A stretch of 64,000 bases of DNA, taken from assembly GCA_011319805.1 (NCBI GenBank), contig SJRY01000278.1:124001-188000 (forward strand), in the 5' to 3' direction. Position 1 is the stretch's first letter. Each line of letters begins with the position of its first letter. Shown here in pieces: positions 38,304-51,447 of this stretch. A program made the position numbers and the translations under genes. The notes below the pieces were generated by a model. That model had not been told where the DNA came from. It made no database searches and saw nothing but the letters and a program-made list of their open reading frames with translations. This DNA is from Macrocybe gigantea. Taxonomy: Eukaryota; Basidiomycota; Agaricomycetes; Agaricales; Callistosporiaceae.

Positions 38304-40564
38304 ACCCTTAGAGGAAAAAGAAAGAGTTAGATGAGCCAACCATGGTGCTTACCTCTTTTTCAACGGAATCGCTTGTATTAGGACGCGAGGACAATAGACC
38401 CCCATAGAGCGTACAGGCACTGAACCCCTACGCCTAGGAAAAGGAATAATTAAAATGCAAGGAACTGTGGTTCTCGAAGACTCGATTGACAATCGATAAC
38501 ATTCAAGATCGAGTCACATTCCATTTTCAGCTAGGTGAGTTTCGCTAACGACAAGAGGCCACGATCATGATTCATGAGCTTTGTATCGACGGAAGCAAAA
38601 AAAAAACGATGATAGAATCAACTAACAGCATGTTCACGATCGCCGTTCTTCCCCAGTTCCGTCCACGCAATGATTATGGTTATCTTCATGTTGTAGTCCT
38701 TGTATGGGACCAGAACCCGCGATCGTCCGTGAGTCATAGGGGTCTGGTCTTTCTGTTTGTTTTGTTTCCGTCCTCTCACCGTTATCTATCGATCCATCTA
38801 TGAAATCAGACATCGATATGTGGGAGGCGATGGAGCGGAGGAGCGCAGAACCCAGTGTCCTTGTTCCATCCGGTGCTTGGCGCGTGATGATCTGCAACCC
38901 CGCACAAGAGCTGCTGAAATCTCTTCACCTTCGCCCGCGAGTCGAAAGCGGATCTGACCATGACATCTTATCATTTCAGCCTTGTCAGATCTGGACACGC
39001 CTTTGCGGAGCGCCCAGAATAACATCAGAAGAAAAGATCGGCCAAGTCAACCCGGCGCGCAACATTCATCGTCCAACGCTTGCGCTTTGCGAGTAAGGGG
39101 AAAAATAAATGACAAGCGATGAACAGAAGGACTTGCGCAAGGGACCCTTGTGTTTTCGATTCTGATCACGGAACCCGGAGAGTGAGAGGACAGCTAGCTG
39201 CTTTAGTTACTTCCATTAGGAATTATGAGGTTGTTCCCTCCCTCATGATCAAGCCTCAAGGCTTCCAGCCACCCGAGACGGACGAGTCAACGAGTCATAT
39301 ATCGCCGCTTTCGTTCTGTTTTCTTTCTTTTTTTTTTTCCAACTCAGCCAAGGCACAAAACACAGGCGCAAGTCATGGAGCGTAGCGTGTAGCCAGATTG
39401 CCGTTCCCTGGTGGCGAATGGGGGACTTGGTATGCTACGTAAAGCAGTGCAGCAGCCCATGGCCCGCCTCGCCGATCGATCAGAGCGACGACCGAAACTG
39501 AAAAGGAATAAGGGGCCGACCACACGAAAGCAAGGCACAGGGGTCCTGCCTTCCCCTGGTGCCCTGGTGAAATCGCCGCAGATCCCTACCTGTTTGCGAT
39601 TTCACTCAAAAAGGAGAACCGAGCGTGATTTGACATGACGTATGCATGCAGAGGCGTTGCAACGCCACACGGCTGTACGGGGCGCGTCGAGAGGCGAGAT
39701 GCGATACATAGGACCCTTCTGTTCGCAAATGCGGTTGGAGGCTCGGACCTTGCGCGAGTGGCGTAGCGCATTCTCACCCTTTTCACACCGGCCCGGAATG
39801 CATACGCTAAACCTCACCATTGCCAACGGGCACCAACGCTCAGTGGGTCTAGACTTTGCGTGCTTGAAGTGGCAGTGGATGTTCAACGTTCATCTCTTCA
39901 CTTCACGTCGGGCATGGCGGGTACAGAGAGCTCTTGCTTTTCTTCATATCCCGGATTTGCCTTGTCTCTCCGCACAAGGATCCACCTGGATGCGTGGGCG
40001 TCGTGAGAGTCCCATAGCCCTTTCAAAAGGCCTGACCGCAAGGAGACTCAAAGAGCAACGAGGCAAGCAAAGAATGAAGGTTGAAATAACCGAGGACGAA
40101 TTCAGAACCGCTTGGTCCCGTGCGTCGAGATTAACGGACCATAGGCGCGGCACACGGTCGGGAGTGACGTTCATTGCCCTCTTTTGGTCATCTGGAATTT
40201 AATAATCGCCGGTCAACCGTCCAAGCGTTGCTTGTTCGGCCCTCCTTATCCATTGGACCCTGTCAGCCCATCGCGAGAAAAGGGCGAGAGGCGCTAGCGG
40301 TTCGGTGCGTGTAGCAAAAGTGGTCACGTCGACCCGAGCGCCGTCGATCGCCTAAACGTAAGGTTAATCTGACGCGGGGTCACCGGGAACGTCGTGCGGC
40401 CGAAGAGACGTTCGTCAGGAAAAAGCTACGGGCTCAGAGTATGTTCTTTCGAAGGCTTGGAACCTGCGGGATCGGGAATATTTCAGCCGGCTAGACATGT
40501 GGCCAGCGACTCGACTAAACATAAGATCGAAGAGCAAAGTAGAGGAAGAAAGAGCGAGGAAAGC

Positions 40565-40595
<31 letters not shown>

Positions 40596-43500
40596 CGTTT
40601 CTCACACTCTTGTTGGTAAAGAAAGCAGGAGAGACATCCAACGAATAGGAACGCGGGAGAGAGCGCGCACAATGGAAGCACCCGGAAACCGTAACAAATG
40701 CAAATTTAGATGCAAGACTCTGCGATCAAAAAGAAGCTAACAAACGCCCACAGGACGATTTGGGTCACGCGAGTGGATCGGACGGGGGTGAAAAAAAAAA
40801 AGGCAAGGCAGAGGGAAGGAAGATCAGAAGCAACACGTTGCTATTGGAGAAAGGTGGTTCCGAGAAAAGAACGAGCGTTTTGTCCAATGACATGACGACT
40901 TCTTTTTGCTGAGAAGGAGACCGCTGCATTGCTATGGCGCAAGGTGGCTGCTCGACCGATTTCTCAGCCTTCGCTTCGCACAGCTCCGAGTCCTGCAGTC
41001 GCTTTCGATTTCGGCTTGAGTGAATTTGAAACAGACCTGCCTCCCGATCGCACGCATGGCCGGATTCGCTTCGCAAAACTTTATTGTTGGCGGTTCATGC
41101 ACGCAATCGTGGCCTAGACCATTGGATTAGCGCCTCTACGCAGACGACGAATGAAAACCCGTTTAAATTTGCGAAGAAAAAAAAAAACGACATAGTCAAA
41201 TGCAAGGCCGCCGGTGTGGAACACGCCTAAATTTAACCTTGCACGTCTATGCAACGCTGCTTAGGCACGAGGCGGGACCAGCACGGATGCAATTGGCTGC
41301 TATGGGCTATGCGATGCGATTCGAAGCGATCATTGGGCCACGATCTAAGGAGAGAGGACAGGGGCGGCGGAGGTTGTCTTGAATGACAAAGACAATACAA
41401 AAAGAAGACCGAAGAGCAACAGGATCGGCCGCTATCAGTAAACAGAATAGAAAAAAAAAGCTGTGAAAGAGCAGGGACCATGACACAGCATATCTGGATA
41501 GAATGCAGGGTGGAGAGGCGGTTACTTCCTCTACTCCACCCAGCGATCTGGGCCGACTGAAATGGAGGAGATGAAGGGAGGGATCGCCAGCCAATTGCGC
41601 CCTTTGCATAGCCGCGACAGACTGAATCCGTTCTCACATCTCTAGAGACAAACCGTATGCGTTCAGGCAGCGCTACCGGAAGTAATAGCTAGCCACCCCC
41701 TATTCAAGATTCCAAATGCTCGGCAGCGTGCTGGCGAACCGGGTGTTGGAGTGTGAGAAGGAGACAGACTTTTGGGATGCTCACCGGCTCAGCGGTTCGC
41801 AAGAACGCATCATGGCTCAGACTCTGGATCAAATAGAGTCAGATCTCACGGAGGTTCTCCTTCAATTCGAAATTCATCGTTGCTAGGGGGGGGGGACAAT
41901 CTGCCTTCTGTGTGTCCGAGTGCGTGCGCTTCTTTCCCAGCTCGAAAAAGGTTCCATTGTTTACTCCTGTAAGCATTGACATGAAGAAGGGAAACACGTT
42001 CACGAAGATGGCGAGAATGGGCTCGGCTGAGACTTGCCAGAAGGTTTCGAGTCTAGGACGCTCCTCCGGATAGCCGGTATGGACGGTCTAGAATCGTGAT
42101 GAGGACGTTTACCAGGACAGATATATATGTCCCCGCCCCGAATGCGTGTGTTCAAGGATCCTTCCCTGGGCTGACAGCTGAAAGCGATCAGAAATCAGAA
42201 AACCTGGAGATAAGCACTTTGGGCGAACTAAACGCGCAGATATTCCATACGTGGCCAGATAGGCTAAATACGATTGCGCCGTCTCCAAGAAGCGGCTTGC
42301 GTGCCTTCGGGTGATCTTGAGAAGTCGCTGTGTTTTTTTGGGGGGGAGGACTTGAATGATCGTGACAGACGTCGAGGATGACGCGATGATGGAAGGAGAT
42401 GGGGGGAGAATGATCGATGTAGTCGGAGAGCTGAGACGCACGTCTTGGTGTGTTCAGATGACTTGCAGCCCATTGCGAAGACGTGGATTCGGTCATGCTC
42501 GATTGGGCCGTAACAGTGGAGCATCATGCATCATCACGGATGTTCTTCCAAAGCAGAGAGCTGCTGTAAGCGCAGCTGTTGGGGGGGCGAGAACTTGAAG
42601 ACGGGGCAACGCTCGGCCCGTCCGTTGCGTGTGACATATCCATGGTGCAGACAGGCTCAAACCAAGTCCTGACACTGTGCCACATGCACTGCACTGTCAT
42701 TGTCGCTCGTTCTTGAACGTTCCGAGACGGTGGACGTTCAACACAGACGGCAGGCTCTGATCGCAGCGCGTTTCGCTTTCCGCATATGAACATATAGACA
42801 GATTCGTCCAAACGAGCATATGTAATCACTCCTCGCGGATGACATATCCGAACAGACGGGGGACAATGGCAGGACAGGTTCACTGAGTGTGCATCGCAGC
42901 AAGCCCGATCTCGGAATTCGAATCTTTGATCGCATGTGTGTCGGCGATGGCCCAGGAACGGTCCTTGGACGACAGTGCCCCGAAGCTGCCGAGCCACTTC
43001 TTGATTTCTTTGGTTCTGGCTTGATGCTTTGATTGCGTAGTTGCAAAGAAACTGGCAGTGAAGGGATCGCTGAGCGCATGCGTCGGCCTGATGTTTTGCC
43101 AGTAGACTCGTCGACGGTCCGCGGCCGAGCCGCCGATTTCAGAATTTGCGAACATACCGCCGACGCGCTATGACTCTTGGATACGCCTCGGGTATCGATG
43201 CGGGTTCTCCATGTCTAAATAAAAGCAGGTTGCGAGTGATCGACAGGAGATGCTTGGACTTGACGCATTAATTAAACCCGGGTATACTGTACGTTGCATT
43301 TTTGGTGGCAACGGACGGGTCAGGTTAAGCAAGACATGGGGATGTCGGTGCTGAGGCTGATCGTGATGCCGGGGTTGGGACGAGCTAAATTTGAACAACA
43401 AACAATAACTTAGTGGACGGAGGACGCGTGGTTTTGCCGTGCTTTTTTGAACGCCGATGTGAAGCGAGGTGGAACGAGTGCTCGGAACCCGAGAGGCCGG

Positions 43501-43662
43501 CGATCTAAGTGGTCGTTGGGTTTGCCGAGCCAGGTCGAATTTCGTCGAAGGTTTAGTTGGGCAATGTACCCGAAGGAGTGGGTTCAGATCTCGTGCCGAC
43601 GAGGGCGGGGAGGGAAGATTCGTGGATCTCGATTTATTATAATATTTTAATAAAAATTCTGG
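38304..43662. other. Gene-poor region, about 5.4 kb
   Basis: Many short ORFs on both strands, none with coding character or a recognised motif; the longest (39642-40202 +) has no domain and no codon bias like its neighbours. Contains a 26-T run at 40570-40595. No RNA gene, TIR or LTR recognised. It may hold lineage-specific genes or non-coding RNAs I cannot see. Confidence 0.35.
40570..40595 (+). repeat. Poly-T run, 26 nt
   Basis: Uninterrupted T26. It could be the complement of a retroposon poly-A tail, but no element body or target duplication was recognised beside it. Confidence 0.6.
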
Positions 43663-43668
43663 TATAAA
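43663..43668 (+). promoter_or_regulatory. TATA box
   Basis: TATAAA 47 bp before the ATG at 43710, in an AT-rich patch (43630-43670). Spacing fits a short 5' UTR. Confidence 0.5.
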
Positions 43669-43709
43669 GAGTGGGGGGTTTCTAACCGGCGTGGCGGTGG
43701 TCAGTCGCA

Positions 43710-44801
43710 ATGTCGAGCTTCCCCCTGCGGCCAGTGTCCGACATCTCTCCTTCACCCTCTCCATCCTCGTCCACCAGTCCTCCCGCTCATTCTAAGCATA
43801 TAATGCCTTCCCCGTCATCCCGACGCCCGCTCTCTCCTGGCAACCTCCGCGGTCCGCACCTCCTGTCTTTTCTCTCCGTCCAAGTCCATTCATTCACCAC
43901 CTTTTTTTTTTCCTCTAGATATTGACCTCTCCCACGCGCCAGACCGCAAGTACGCAGCACCGCTCACAGGTCATGACCTCATGGCCATGTTCCCCCCGCA
44001 CCCCCCGACAATTTCCCCGAGATGCGCGCAGGTCCGACCAGCGGCTACTTTCGCCGTCAGGAGCGCGCTTTCTTCGCACAGGCGGGTAAAGAGATCGTTC
44101 GCGTCCGCCTAGAGGTCGACCTCCAGAACGGCGCGCCAGACCATCCGCACGACACCAAGGCTGCGATCAGGCCACACGCAGGCTCTATCGCCTCCTCCGC
44201 GTCCCGATCGTGGCTCCCGCCGAATGCGCAGGCTTCCCCTACACAGGCATCCAGCTCAGCACATCACTCCCCTTCTTCGTCCACCGCATCAGGCACCCCG
44301 CCCGCACTTTATCCGCACACAGGCGGACCTACGGCTTCTCCGTCCGCCATCCCTGGCAGCCTCACATCGTCGCGATCGAGCCAACGCGGCGCGGCGGTCG
44401 CGCCTACCGCAGGACCAGGCGCTGCGCCGCCATATCAACTCGCGCCTGCCCTTCATGCTGCCCCCCCACCACCACACCATCACCCGCACCACCCGCACGC
44501 CGCCGCGCATCAGCAACACCCACACCCGCACGCCCATTCCCACTCGCATTCTCACGGCCACAGCATGCGCACGCCTCCGCATGACCACATGCAACCCCCA
44601 GCACCTCCACAGCAGCAGCTACTTGGAGGCCCGCCTCCGCCTGGTGCCGTTCCAAAATCCGAGTTCGCCCACCCGCCACCTCCTGGCATGGTGCCGCACC
44701 CGGAGGACTACGAACCAGACGATGCGTGGAAGCGTCCCATGCCATATGCGGAGCGGAGACGCGCAGGGAAGCATACGAAGCGGGTGATCGTCAAGACATG
44801 A
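43710..44801 (+). CDS. Unrecognised protein with His/Pro-rich tail; one frameshift
   Basis: Family not recognised. Exon 1 encodes a Ser/Pro-rich N-terminus (MSSFPLRPVSDISPSPSPS). After an intron (about 43849-43919) comes the most protein-like part, DIDLSHAPDRKYAAPLTGHDLMAMFPPHPP, which continues in the next frame as EMRAGPTSGYFRRQERAFFA and AGKEIVRVRLEVD. The rest is low-complexity: Ser/Ala/Pro, then a His-rich stretch (several HPH and HSHSH units near residues 205-235), and a charged end with ERRRAGKHTKRVIVKT. One base is missing near 44000-44008 in a C-rich run. No signal peptide or membrane segment. The short conserved-looking core suggests a conserved fungal protein; nuclear or scaffold roles are guesses. 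Confidence 0.6.
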
Positions 44802-47800
44802 ACTATTTTTTTTCCCTTGTAGCGGAAGAAGGGGAAAAAAAGAAAACAAGACGACTGAAGATCATGTTCCATTGCGCATATATCCAGTGAGTTGGTCTCC
44901 TTTCACCCTCAGAGCTCTGGTTATTTACTCTGAACAGATACACTTTGATGACCAACGCTTTCCCTCCGCTTCCAAGGTCTCCTGAGCTTTCTTTTCTTGA
45001 TCACCAGCTTAATTATCACTCTGTTCCAATCTCATCGTCACACAGCTTCCTTCTGCCTGCTCTCGCTATCTATTCCCACCTCAATCCCACTATAATCTTG
45101 TGCAATCCCAATCCTCACTGTCTTGCTCTTTTCTCGTTTCCCCTTTTTGCTTCCTTCAACACCCCTATCCATGTGTCCATGTGTTCCATCTGTCATCTCA
45201 TTGCTTGCTTCCTAATCCTCTCCTGTTCTTGTACCTATGCTCAAACCAGCATTGCAACATCGCACAAAGAAAGTAAAAAAAAAAAGAAAAAAAGATGATG
45301 AAAAATGAATTCATATTATTATCAGATTCGCTTTTTGATATGCATCTACCTCATTCCTCTCATTTGGATAAATCGTCTCCCTTCTCGCACTGCCCTGCAG
45401 CCACTCCGCGCCTCCCAACCGCCTGCCATTCGGAGGAAAGAGTGGAAACAGATCGGGCAAGTGAGAAGAGACAGCAGGGAAGCCTTGAAGGGGAAATAAA
45501 AAATAAAAAAGAACCCGCCTGATCAGTTTCCGAATTATGATATTCCGCGATTGAGGAGCTGGGGCAGCCTGTTTGGGTTTGGTCTGGGAACGGAGGGGGC
45601 GGAATCTGATCATGATCGATTTCATTGTCTGATCGATAAACGGGAAACGCAAAAAGAGGCAAGTGCCAGAAACGACCCATTGTTCTCCAGCTCTTAGAAA
45701 AGAAAAACGACGACGGACGAAAAGGGCTCGGACCCTATCCTGCTAGGCAACACATCGGACCGTTTGTCGTCTGATGTCTCCCGTTCTCGACGTTCGCCGC
45801 TTCGCAACGGGCTCGTTTCTTCCAATTGCAAATTCCGCTTATTTCTTTGTTTTTTTGAAATTGTGATTTACGACAATTGCCAATTGGCGGTGCGAAGCTT
45901 CGCATCTTGTCCTCCCCCTTTTTTTTTTCCCGCTCTCTCCCCCATTCATGTATGTTTGAATGTTCTCTCTCGGCCGCCTTCAGAGTTCCTTAGACGTCCT
46001 GCCCCTATGGTCTTGAATTCCTTTTTTTTTTCCCTTTTGGATGTCGACGGCGCTTCGCATTGGGCCGTATCTGCTTATACACACACTCAAGTCGGGCGTC
46101 TCATGAAGTCTTGAGCGCCTTCTGTTTGTCGGTCCAGTACCTTGAATTTTCGAACTCACCGTCTGCAGAGGAGACGAGGTACGGAAAGTATGAACTATTC
46201 GGCATCGATCCGTATTGCGTAATGCTAGGGAAGGAGTGACTTGGCCGCCATTCGAAAAAAATAAAGAACCTCCGAGAAGTAATAACTACCGGTAAATATG
46301 CTTTTGCGTTACGTAGGTACGCTCATAGGGGTGGAAAAGAAAACGTGGAGATACGCGAAATTTCGGTTGAACACGCGGGTCAGTTGAGCTGACCGGCTAC
46401 ATATGCGTACTACGTAGGCACGGCCTTGAGAGGTCGGTCATAGCACGTTATGCTTCTTATGCCTCCGTCTCGGTGCCTGAAAGGCTCACAACGAAGCTCG
46501 AGAACGAACCCCGGAGCATAACCGCACAACTTTCAAAAGATACGCAAGGCAGGAGTGGCGCCGTTCACTGTCGAGGTGCCAAGATACGAATGTATCGTTG
46601 ACGGCATCTCAGCGTGCTGTGTTGTCGCCCACGGAGCTTGTGAGGGTCTGTGGGGACGTATCAAATAGATCGATGGATTAGATGGGCAGACGATGAGATG
46701 TGGTGGAGATACGCATCGCCGAATTCAAAGAGTCATATGCCAGCACGTACGTCACGCATCTCACCGCTGGCCATCCTTCATGTGCATTTGTGGCAGACAG
46801 GAGCGAGTCTGGACCCACCTCAACTCGCGCGCGACAAGCAAATCAAGCACTCTGGGACGCGGGGTCGGTTCTTTGGACCCAAACGAACAATCCTGACGTT
46901 ATCTTGACGCAAACCGACTCGGGCGCAGCAAGGCTCCGAGTCGTGCTCCAAGCAGTTCAATACAGTCCCATGATCTCTGCCGAAAAGATTAGAACCAAAA
47001 GAAACCGAGACCGCGTCTTATCCCTCGCTGAATCATGATTGGTGCTGTCCTTACCTTATTTCTGTTTCGTGATCCTTGGGCCCCTTTTGCGCCACGCATC
47101 AGGAGTCAATAAATGCATCATCGGTCGGAAGGAGCCACACCAAAGTGTACGGCATCCATGAGGGCTGCTGATGCAGGAGCCAAGAAAGGTCTACACCCGG
47201 TCCCGGACTTCCGGCCCCTGTGTCCGAACCATCTTCGGCACGGAAGAGTGGAGGACCCTGGGACTCCGAGGCGAGCTAACCTCCTTAACGAGGTCTTGCC
47301 TTTCAACGATTCGCAGGATTTTCTCTTTGAGACCAATAGACTGTGGTCTTGGAATCACGCGCAGCTGGAACGTTGATTTAGCTCGCCGCACGCCCCAATA
47401 TTTGTGCTAACCCCTTACCGAATCTTCCGTGCTGTGGAATGATGAGCTGTAGTTTTCGGCATTTGGCCAGGAGTTACAGGATGTGCGGCGAGTCCTTGAT
47501 CCGTTTGATAAGGCTCTTACTCCTAAACAGAGATAGACAGAACTAGAAGACGAGGCCTTCCTAAGAAACACCAAAGGGATCTGGAGAAGTAGAAACGATG
47601 CAACGTACGTTAACCTGCCCAATGAAGCCCCTGCAGTCTTGGTTCCGTCTTAATTCGGTAACTATTGTACGCGCCACCCGCTGAGCGTCATCCGAAGACT
47701 GGATTTTTTTACTGACCTTCCGTATCAGTCCCTCTCAAAGCGTAGCCCCATTGTCCGTCCGGCAGTTTAAAAGATCCATCGGTGATGCTCCTCTCTCCCC

Positions 47801-50081
47801 ATCACGAAGCAAGCGATGTCGCATTTTTCGAGCATCCGTGGCAGGTGCTCCACGATCTGTGTCGCATTGTCTTGTTGCTTTAGCGCGACCGCACTGATTC
47901 GATTCCTGACCGGACACGTCGCAGCAGTGACCACGGGCTGGTACAAAACCGGTCACGATCATGACGACGTGAACGGTGCTCAATCAGCAATGAACAGAAC
48001 AGCATCCAAGGGGCGAAGAAGGATGATCGACCGTCTTGCCCGTCCGGCATGCTATCTTGTGCGCGGGCGACCTACTCTTGATGTGAAGCGGTTGCCATCA
48101 TCAATTCCTGTGGATGGTCCGAACGCGTGCAAAGCGGATGTATAGATAGAGGGAGCACAAGGAGCACAAGGAGCAGTTGGTCGAAGATAGTTTGCAGCAC
48201 CGCCGCTCAACGCCGAATCTGGGCATTCGGAGGCGAGGAGGAGACGTCCAGTCTGCAGAGCATCCGCCGCAGCCTCTTTGTTGTCCTTTGGTTGAGCGTT
48301 AACAGAATTACTTGTAGGAGGATCTGTACCTTGTTGGGTGTACTAGGACTCCGGGTTGAACTTGTGCTACAGGTAGGCTATACCTTTTTTTTTTTTTTTG
48401 CACATGCGATGACCTGGACTGGACACTTGATGGGAAAGAAGCAAGAACAGAGCATGTGAAAGCGATCGAACCAGGTCGGAATCCGAATTGAGGATGCCAT
48501 CTTGGGACAAAAGACCTGATTGCAATGGATTTTTTTTCCCTCATTTGAAAGCTTCGTCGCGCCACAAAGGCATCGCCCCTTGCTTCCCGAACATCAGCAG
48601 ATGACGATTCAATAACGACACAGGGCTCTATCCGGGAAGACGTTGACACTCATGGAAGCGTCATTTCAAGGCGAATCAGTCATGCAGTGCGACGCTCGGC
48701 CGCCGTGCGAGTGTGAAAGTCCTGCTGTCCTTGTCGTAAGGCTGATTTGGCTGCTGTCCATCGAGCACAATGAATGGCATACTGCCGAGCTCGGCGGTGG
48801 CGCAGTAAGTCCGAGGGAGGACGACCACTTGCTTAGTGAATGACTATTGCAGGCAGGGGGGGATAGACTTGTCGGGCCATCGGAGTCCAATTCGTCATCG
48901 AGCGAGCAGAAGCGGTCCCGTTTCTTGATAATGCTAACGCCGATCGTGAGCTGGACCGTAGCAAAGATTTGCAAATTCGGCAGGGGTAGCCATTTTTGAG
49001 AAGGTTCTGTCCTCGGTCCCTTTTCGTTTGTATGTGTCGCCCATCAAGAGCTAACCGCTGTCTCTTTTTTGGCATGTCATGTCAAACGTCAAGAAGAGAA
49101 ACCAGGCGTGGAGGGAGAAGGGAAGCTGGCCGTGCATCTCCCCGTGCAGATGCCAAATATCCGAGATGGAAGGGGCTAACATTCTCTCCATCAGCTTGCT
49201 ATTTTTGGGAAACAGACACAAAAAGCCAAGAGAAGAAGGCAATTGTGTGGGTGCATATGGAGCAGAGGAAGCAGACAGCACAACAGATGAGAGTCTTCAC
49301 TCTGCAGACTGACGTTCGGCGGTTCGAAATTCAAGTGCCTGCTTGACGTTCAATGTGAAGGGTAATCATCTTCCTCGTGACCTAATCCTGGCTGTCCTCC
49401 CGTCCTCCCTGCTGGATGACAAGCAGCATGAAAATAGGTCCGTTGATGGCAACAGCATACGAGTCGATGGCGCAAGGACGGGGAACACAATCGGCCGAGC
49501 CGAGTCGAGGATTAACAGAACAGCAAGGTGCACCAGTTTGGACCAGGTCAGCGGCCGCGCTCCGTGTTCATCAGTAAAATACTCGTAGCAGGTGCAGTTG
49601 CACTATGTGGGATATAAACGTATCAGGACGGCTGTAAAAGTCATGTCGGTGGCACTTATCGAGCCTTGAGCGCCAACTGGGATAGGTCAGTGTTACGTAA
49701 CTCAATGCTGACTAAAGCAATGGCATCGCTACGCTGGACTGCTCAGCGCCAGTCACAGCGCCAGATCGTCCGGAATTCGATATCCAAGCTGTTGAGCTAC
49801 TCCTGTGCATCTTTAGTTGCCCTGGGTCTATTGGCCTTGTTATTATTCATATTGCAGAGGAATACTTCGGTCAATAGGTTTCTTTGCAATTCTTCAGACT
49901 GGCGATGACACTGACTCGTTCTTCCTCTCAACTTCGCCCTCTCATTGGTATGAAAATTTTTTTTCAAATCGCCATTCGCGTTGAATCCGCGGGACGACCT
50001 TTGTTTGATCGTATCATTTTCGGTAATTGATGATTGGACAATCAGTTAAAGTCCAATAAACCCAATTCCAAGTCTCCGTTG
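44802..50081. other. Gene-poor region, about 5.3 kb
   Basis: No convincing gene on either strand. Pyrimidine-rich at 44980-45260 (3' of the previous gene) and with a 15-T run at 48385-48399. A short tandem (GAGCACAAG twice and a partial copy) lies near 48150-48175. A 67-residue ORF at 49705-49908 has one hydrophobic segment but nothing else to support it. Confidence 0.35.
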
Positions 50082-51447
50082 ATGGTAGACAAGAAGATGG
50101 AAGAGAACATCGCCCAGTTCTGTGGTGTCACTGGTGCATCGTGAGTGCTCTTTCTGCTTTTTTCGATTTCTAGAGGAAGGAGAGTTCGTTTCGAGAATCA
50201 GTCGGCTTATCGCTCCGACGTGCACAGAACTCGGGATGCGAGAAAGTTTCTCGAGAGGTACAAGCGCGTCGATATCGCCATCGATGCATACTACAGCGAT
50301 CCCAACGTCTTCTCATCCACCATGCGGCGGGACACCTCCGCTCCTTCAACGAGCAAGCTACATACGCTTTACAACAAGTACAAGGGTGCGAGAACCTTTG
50401 ATCACTGGCCATGACATCGCAAAGCTGAGAATGATCATCGTTTTATCGTCTTCTACTCCTTGCGTTTGCAACGAATGCCCCTTCTCCGACAGATGTGAAT
50501 TCGGATGAGATAAGAGCCGAGGGCACGATCAAGTTTTGCGAAGATCTGGGCGTCGATCCCGAGGATGTTGTGCTGCTGGCCGTGGCGTACGAGCTCAAGT
50601 CGCCTCGAATGGGAGAATGGAACAAGCAGGGATGGACAGATGGCTGGAAGAATCTAGGGTATGTTGTCACTACCTGCCAATTCCGACCATCGCCGTTTTT
50701 CAGATGCGCATCGTCTGTGCTTCGCTCTCATCATCCGCCGTTGACATTGTAGCTGCGACACGATACCGGCGATGCAATCGACGCTACCGAGACTAAAGGA
50801 CAAACTGGCGTCCGATCCAAGCTACTTCAGGAAAGTGTACAATCATAGCTTTGATTTCGCGCGATCGGAGGGCCAGCGGAGTCTCGGTGCGTCGCTCGTT
50901 CGTCTGGGCGAACGCTGACTTTTGCGAGTCCCACTCATCACGCGATCGATCAGGTTCTGAAACGGCGCAGGCGCTGTGGGCTTTGCTTCTACCCCACGGC
51001 ATGAAGCGCGGCGCAGTGCGACATACGCACGAGAAAGATGGCGAGGACGTCAGGATGGACAGCGACGGAGGGTGGAAATTAGAGTACCTCCGGTGGTGGT
51101 TCGAGTTTCTGAATGAGAAGGGAGCGAAGGGGATCAGCAAAGACACTTGGCAAATGGTGATGCTTTTACTCTTGCCTTCCCCCCTCCCTTCATGACCGTC
51201 TTTCTTCCGTCCCATTGGTCTAAACACTCCTTTCTTCACGTCTGTAGTTCCTCGATTTCGTGACTTCGATCAATTCGACATTTACGAATTACGACATGGA
51301 TGGTGAGTTCCGGGACGGCAGCATCTCGCACCCGTCTCCATAGTAATCTGTACGCACATGCTGATTGACGGTCATACAGCTGCATGGCCGTCGACCATAG
51401 ACGATTTTGTAGAATGGGCAAAGCCACGCGTCACGTCAGGGGTATGA
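50082..51447 (+). CDS. DCN1: Defective-in-cullin-neddylation protein (DCN1 family)
   Basis: Scaffold-type E3 co-factor that helps Ubc12 attach NEDD8/Rub1 to cullins. ATG 50082 starts with a UBA-like domain (ENIAQFCGVTGASTRDARKF, LERYKRVDIAIDAYY). After an intron the PONY/cullin-binding domain begins: IKFCEDLGVDPEDVVLLAVA, then EWNKQGWTDGWKNLGCDT, ALWALLLP, LEYLRWWFEFLNEKGAKGIS, TWQMFLDFVTSIN, and the family's end DAAWPSTIDDFVEWAKP. About 290 residues; seven introns, all in frame. No deletion. The typical W/D/E-rich acidic patch residues for cullin binding (DAAWPSTIDDF) are present. Confidence 0.93.

Noticed and set aside
39642..40202. 186-codon ORF on plus strand
   Set aside because: No domain, and its composition (many Arg, Trp, Cys, His) looks like random reading of a GC-balanced stretch. 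It is not in step with any neighbouring exon.
49705..49908. 67-residue ORF with one hydrophobic segment
   Set aside because: Only a single hydrophobic run supports it. It has no promoter, intron or family signal, and lies in the DCN1 upstream region.
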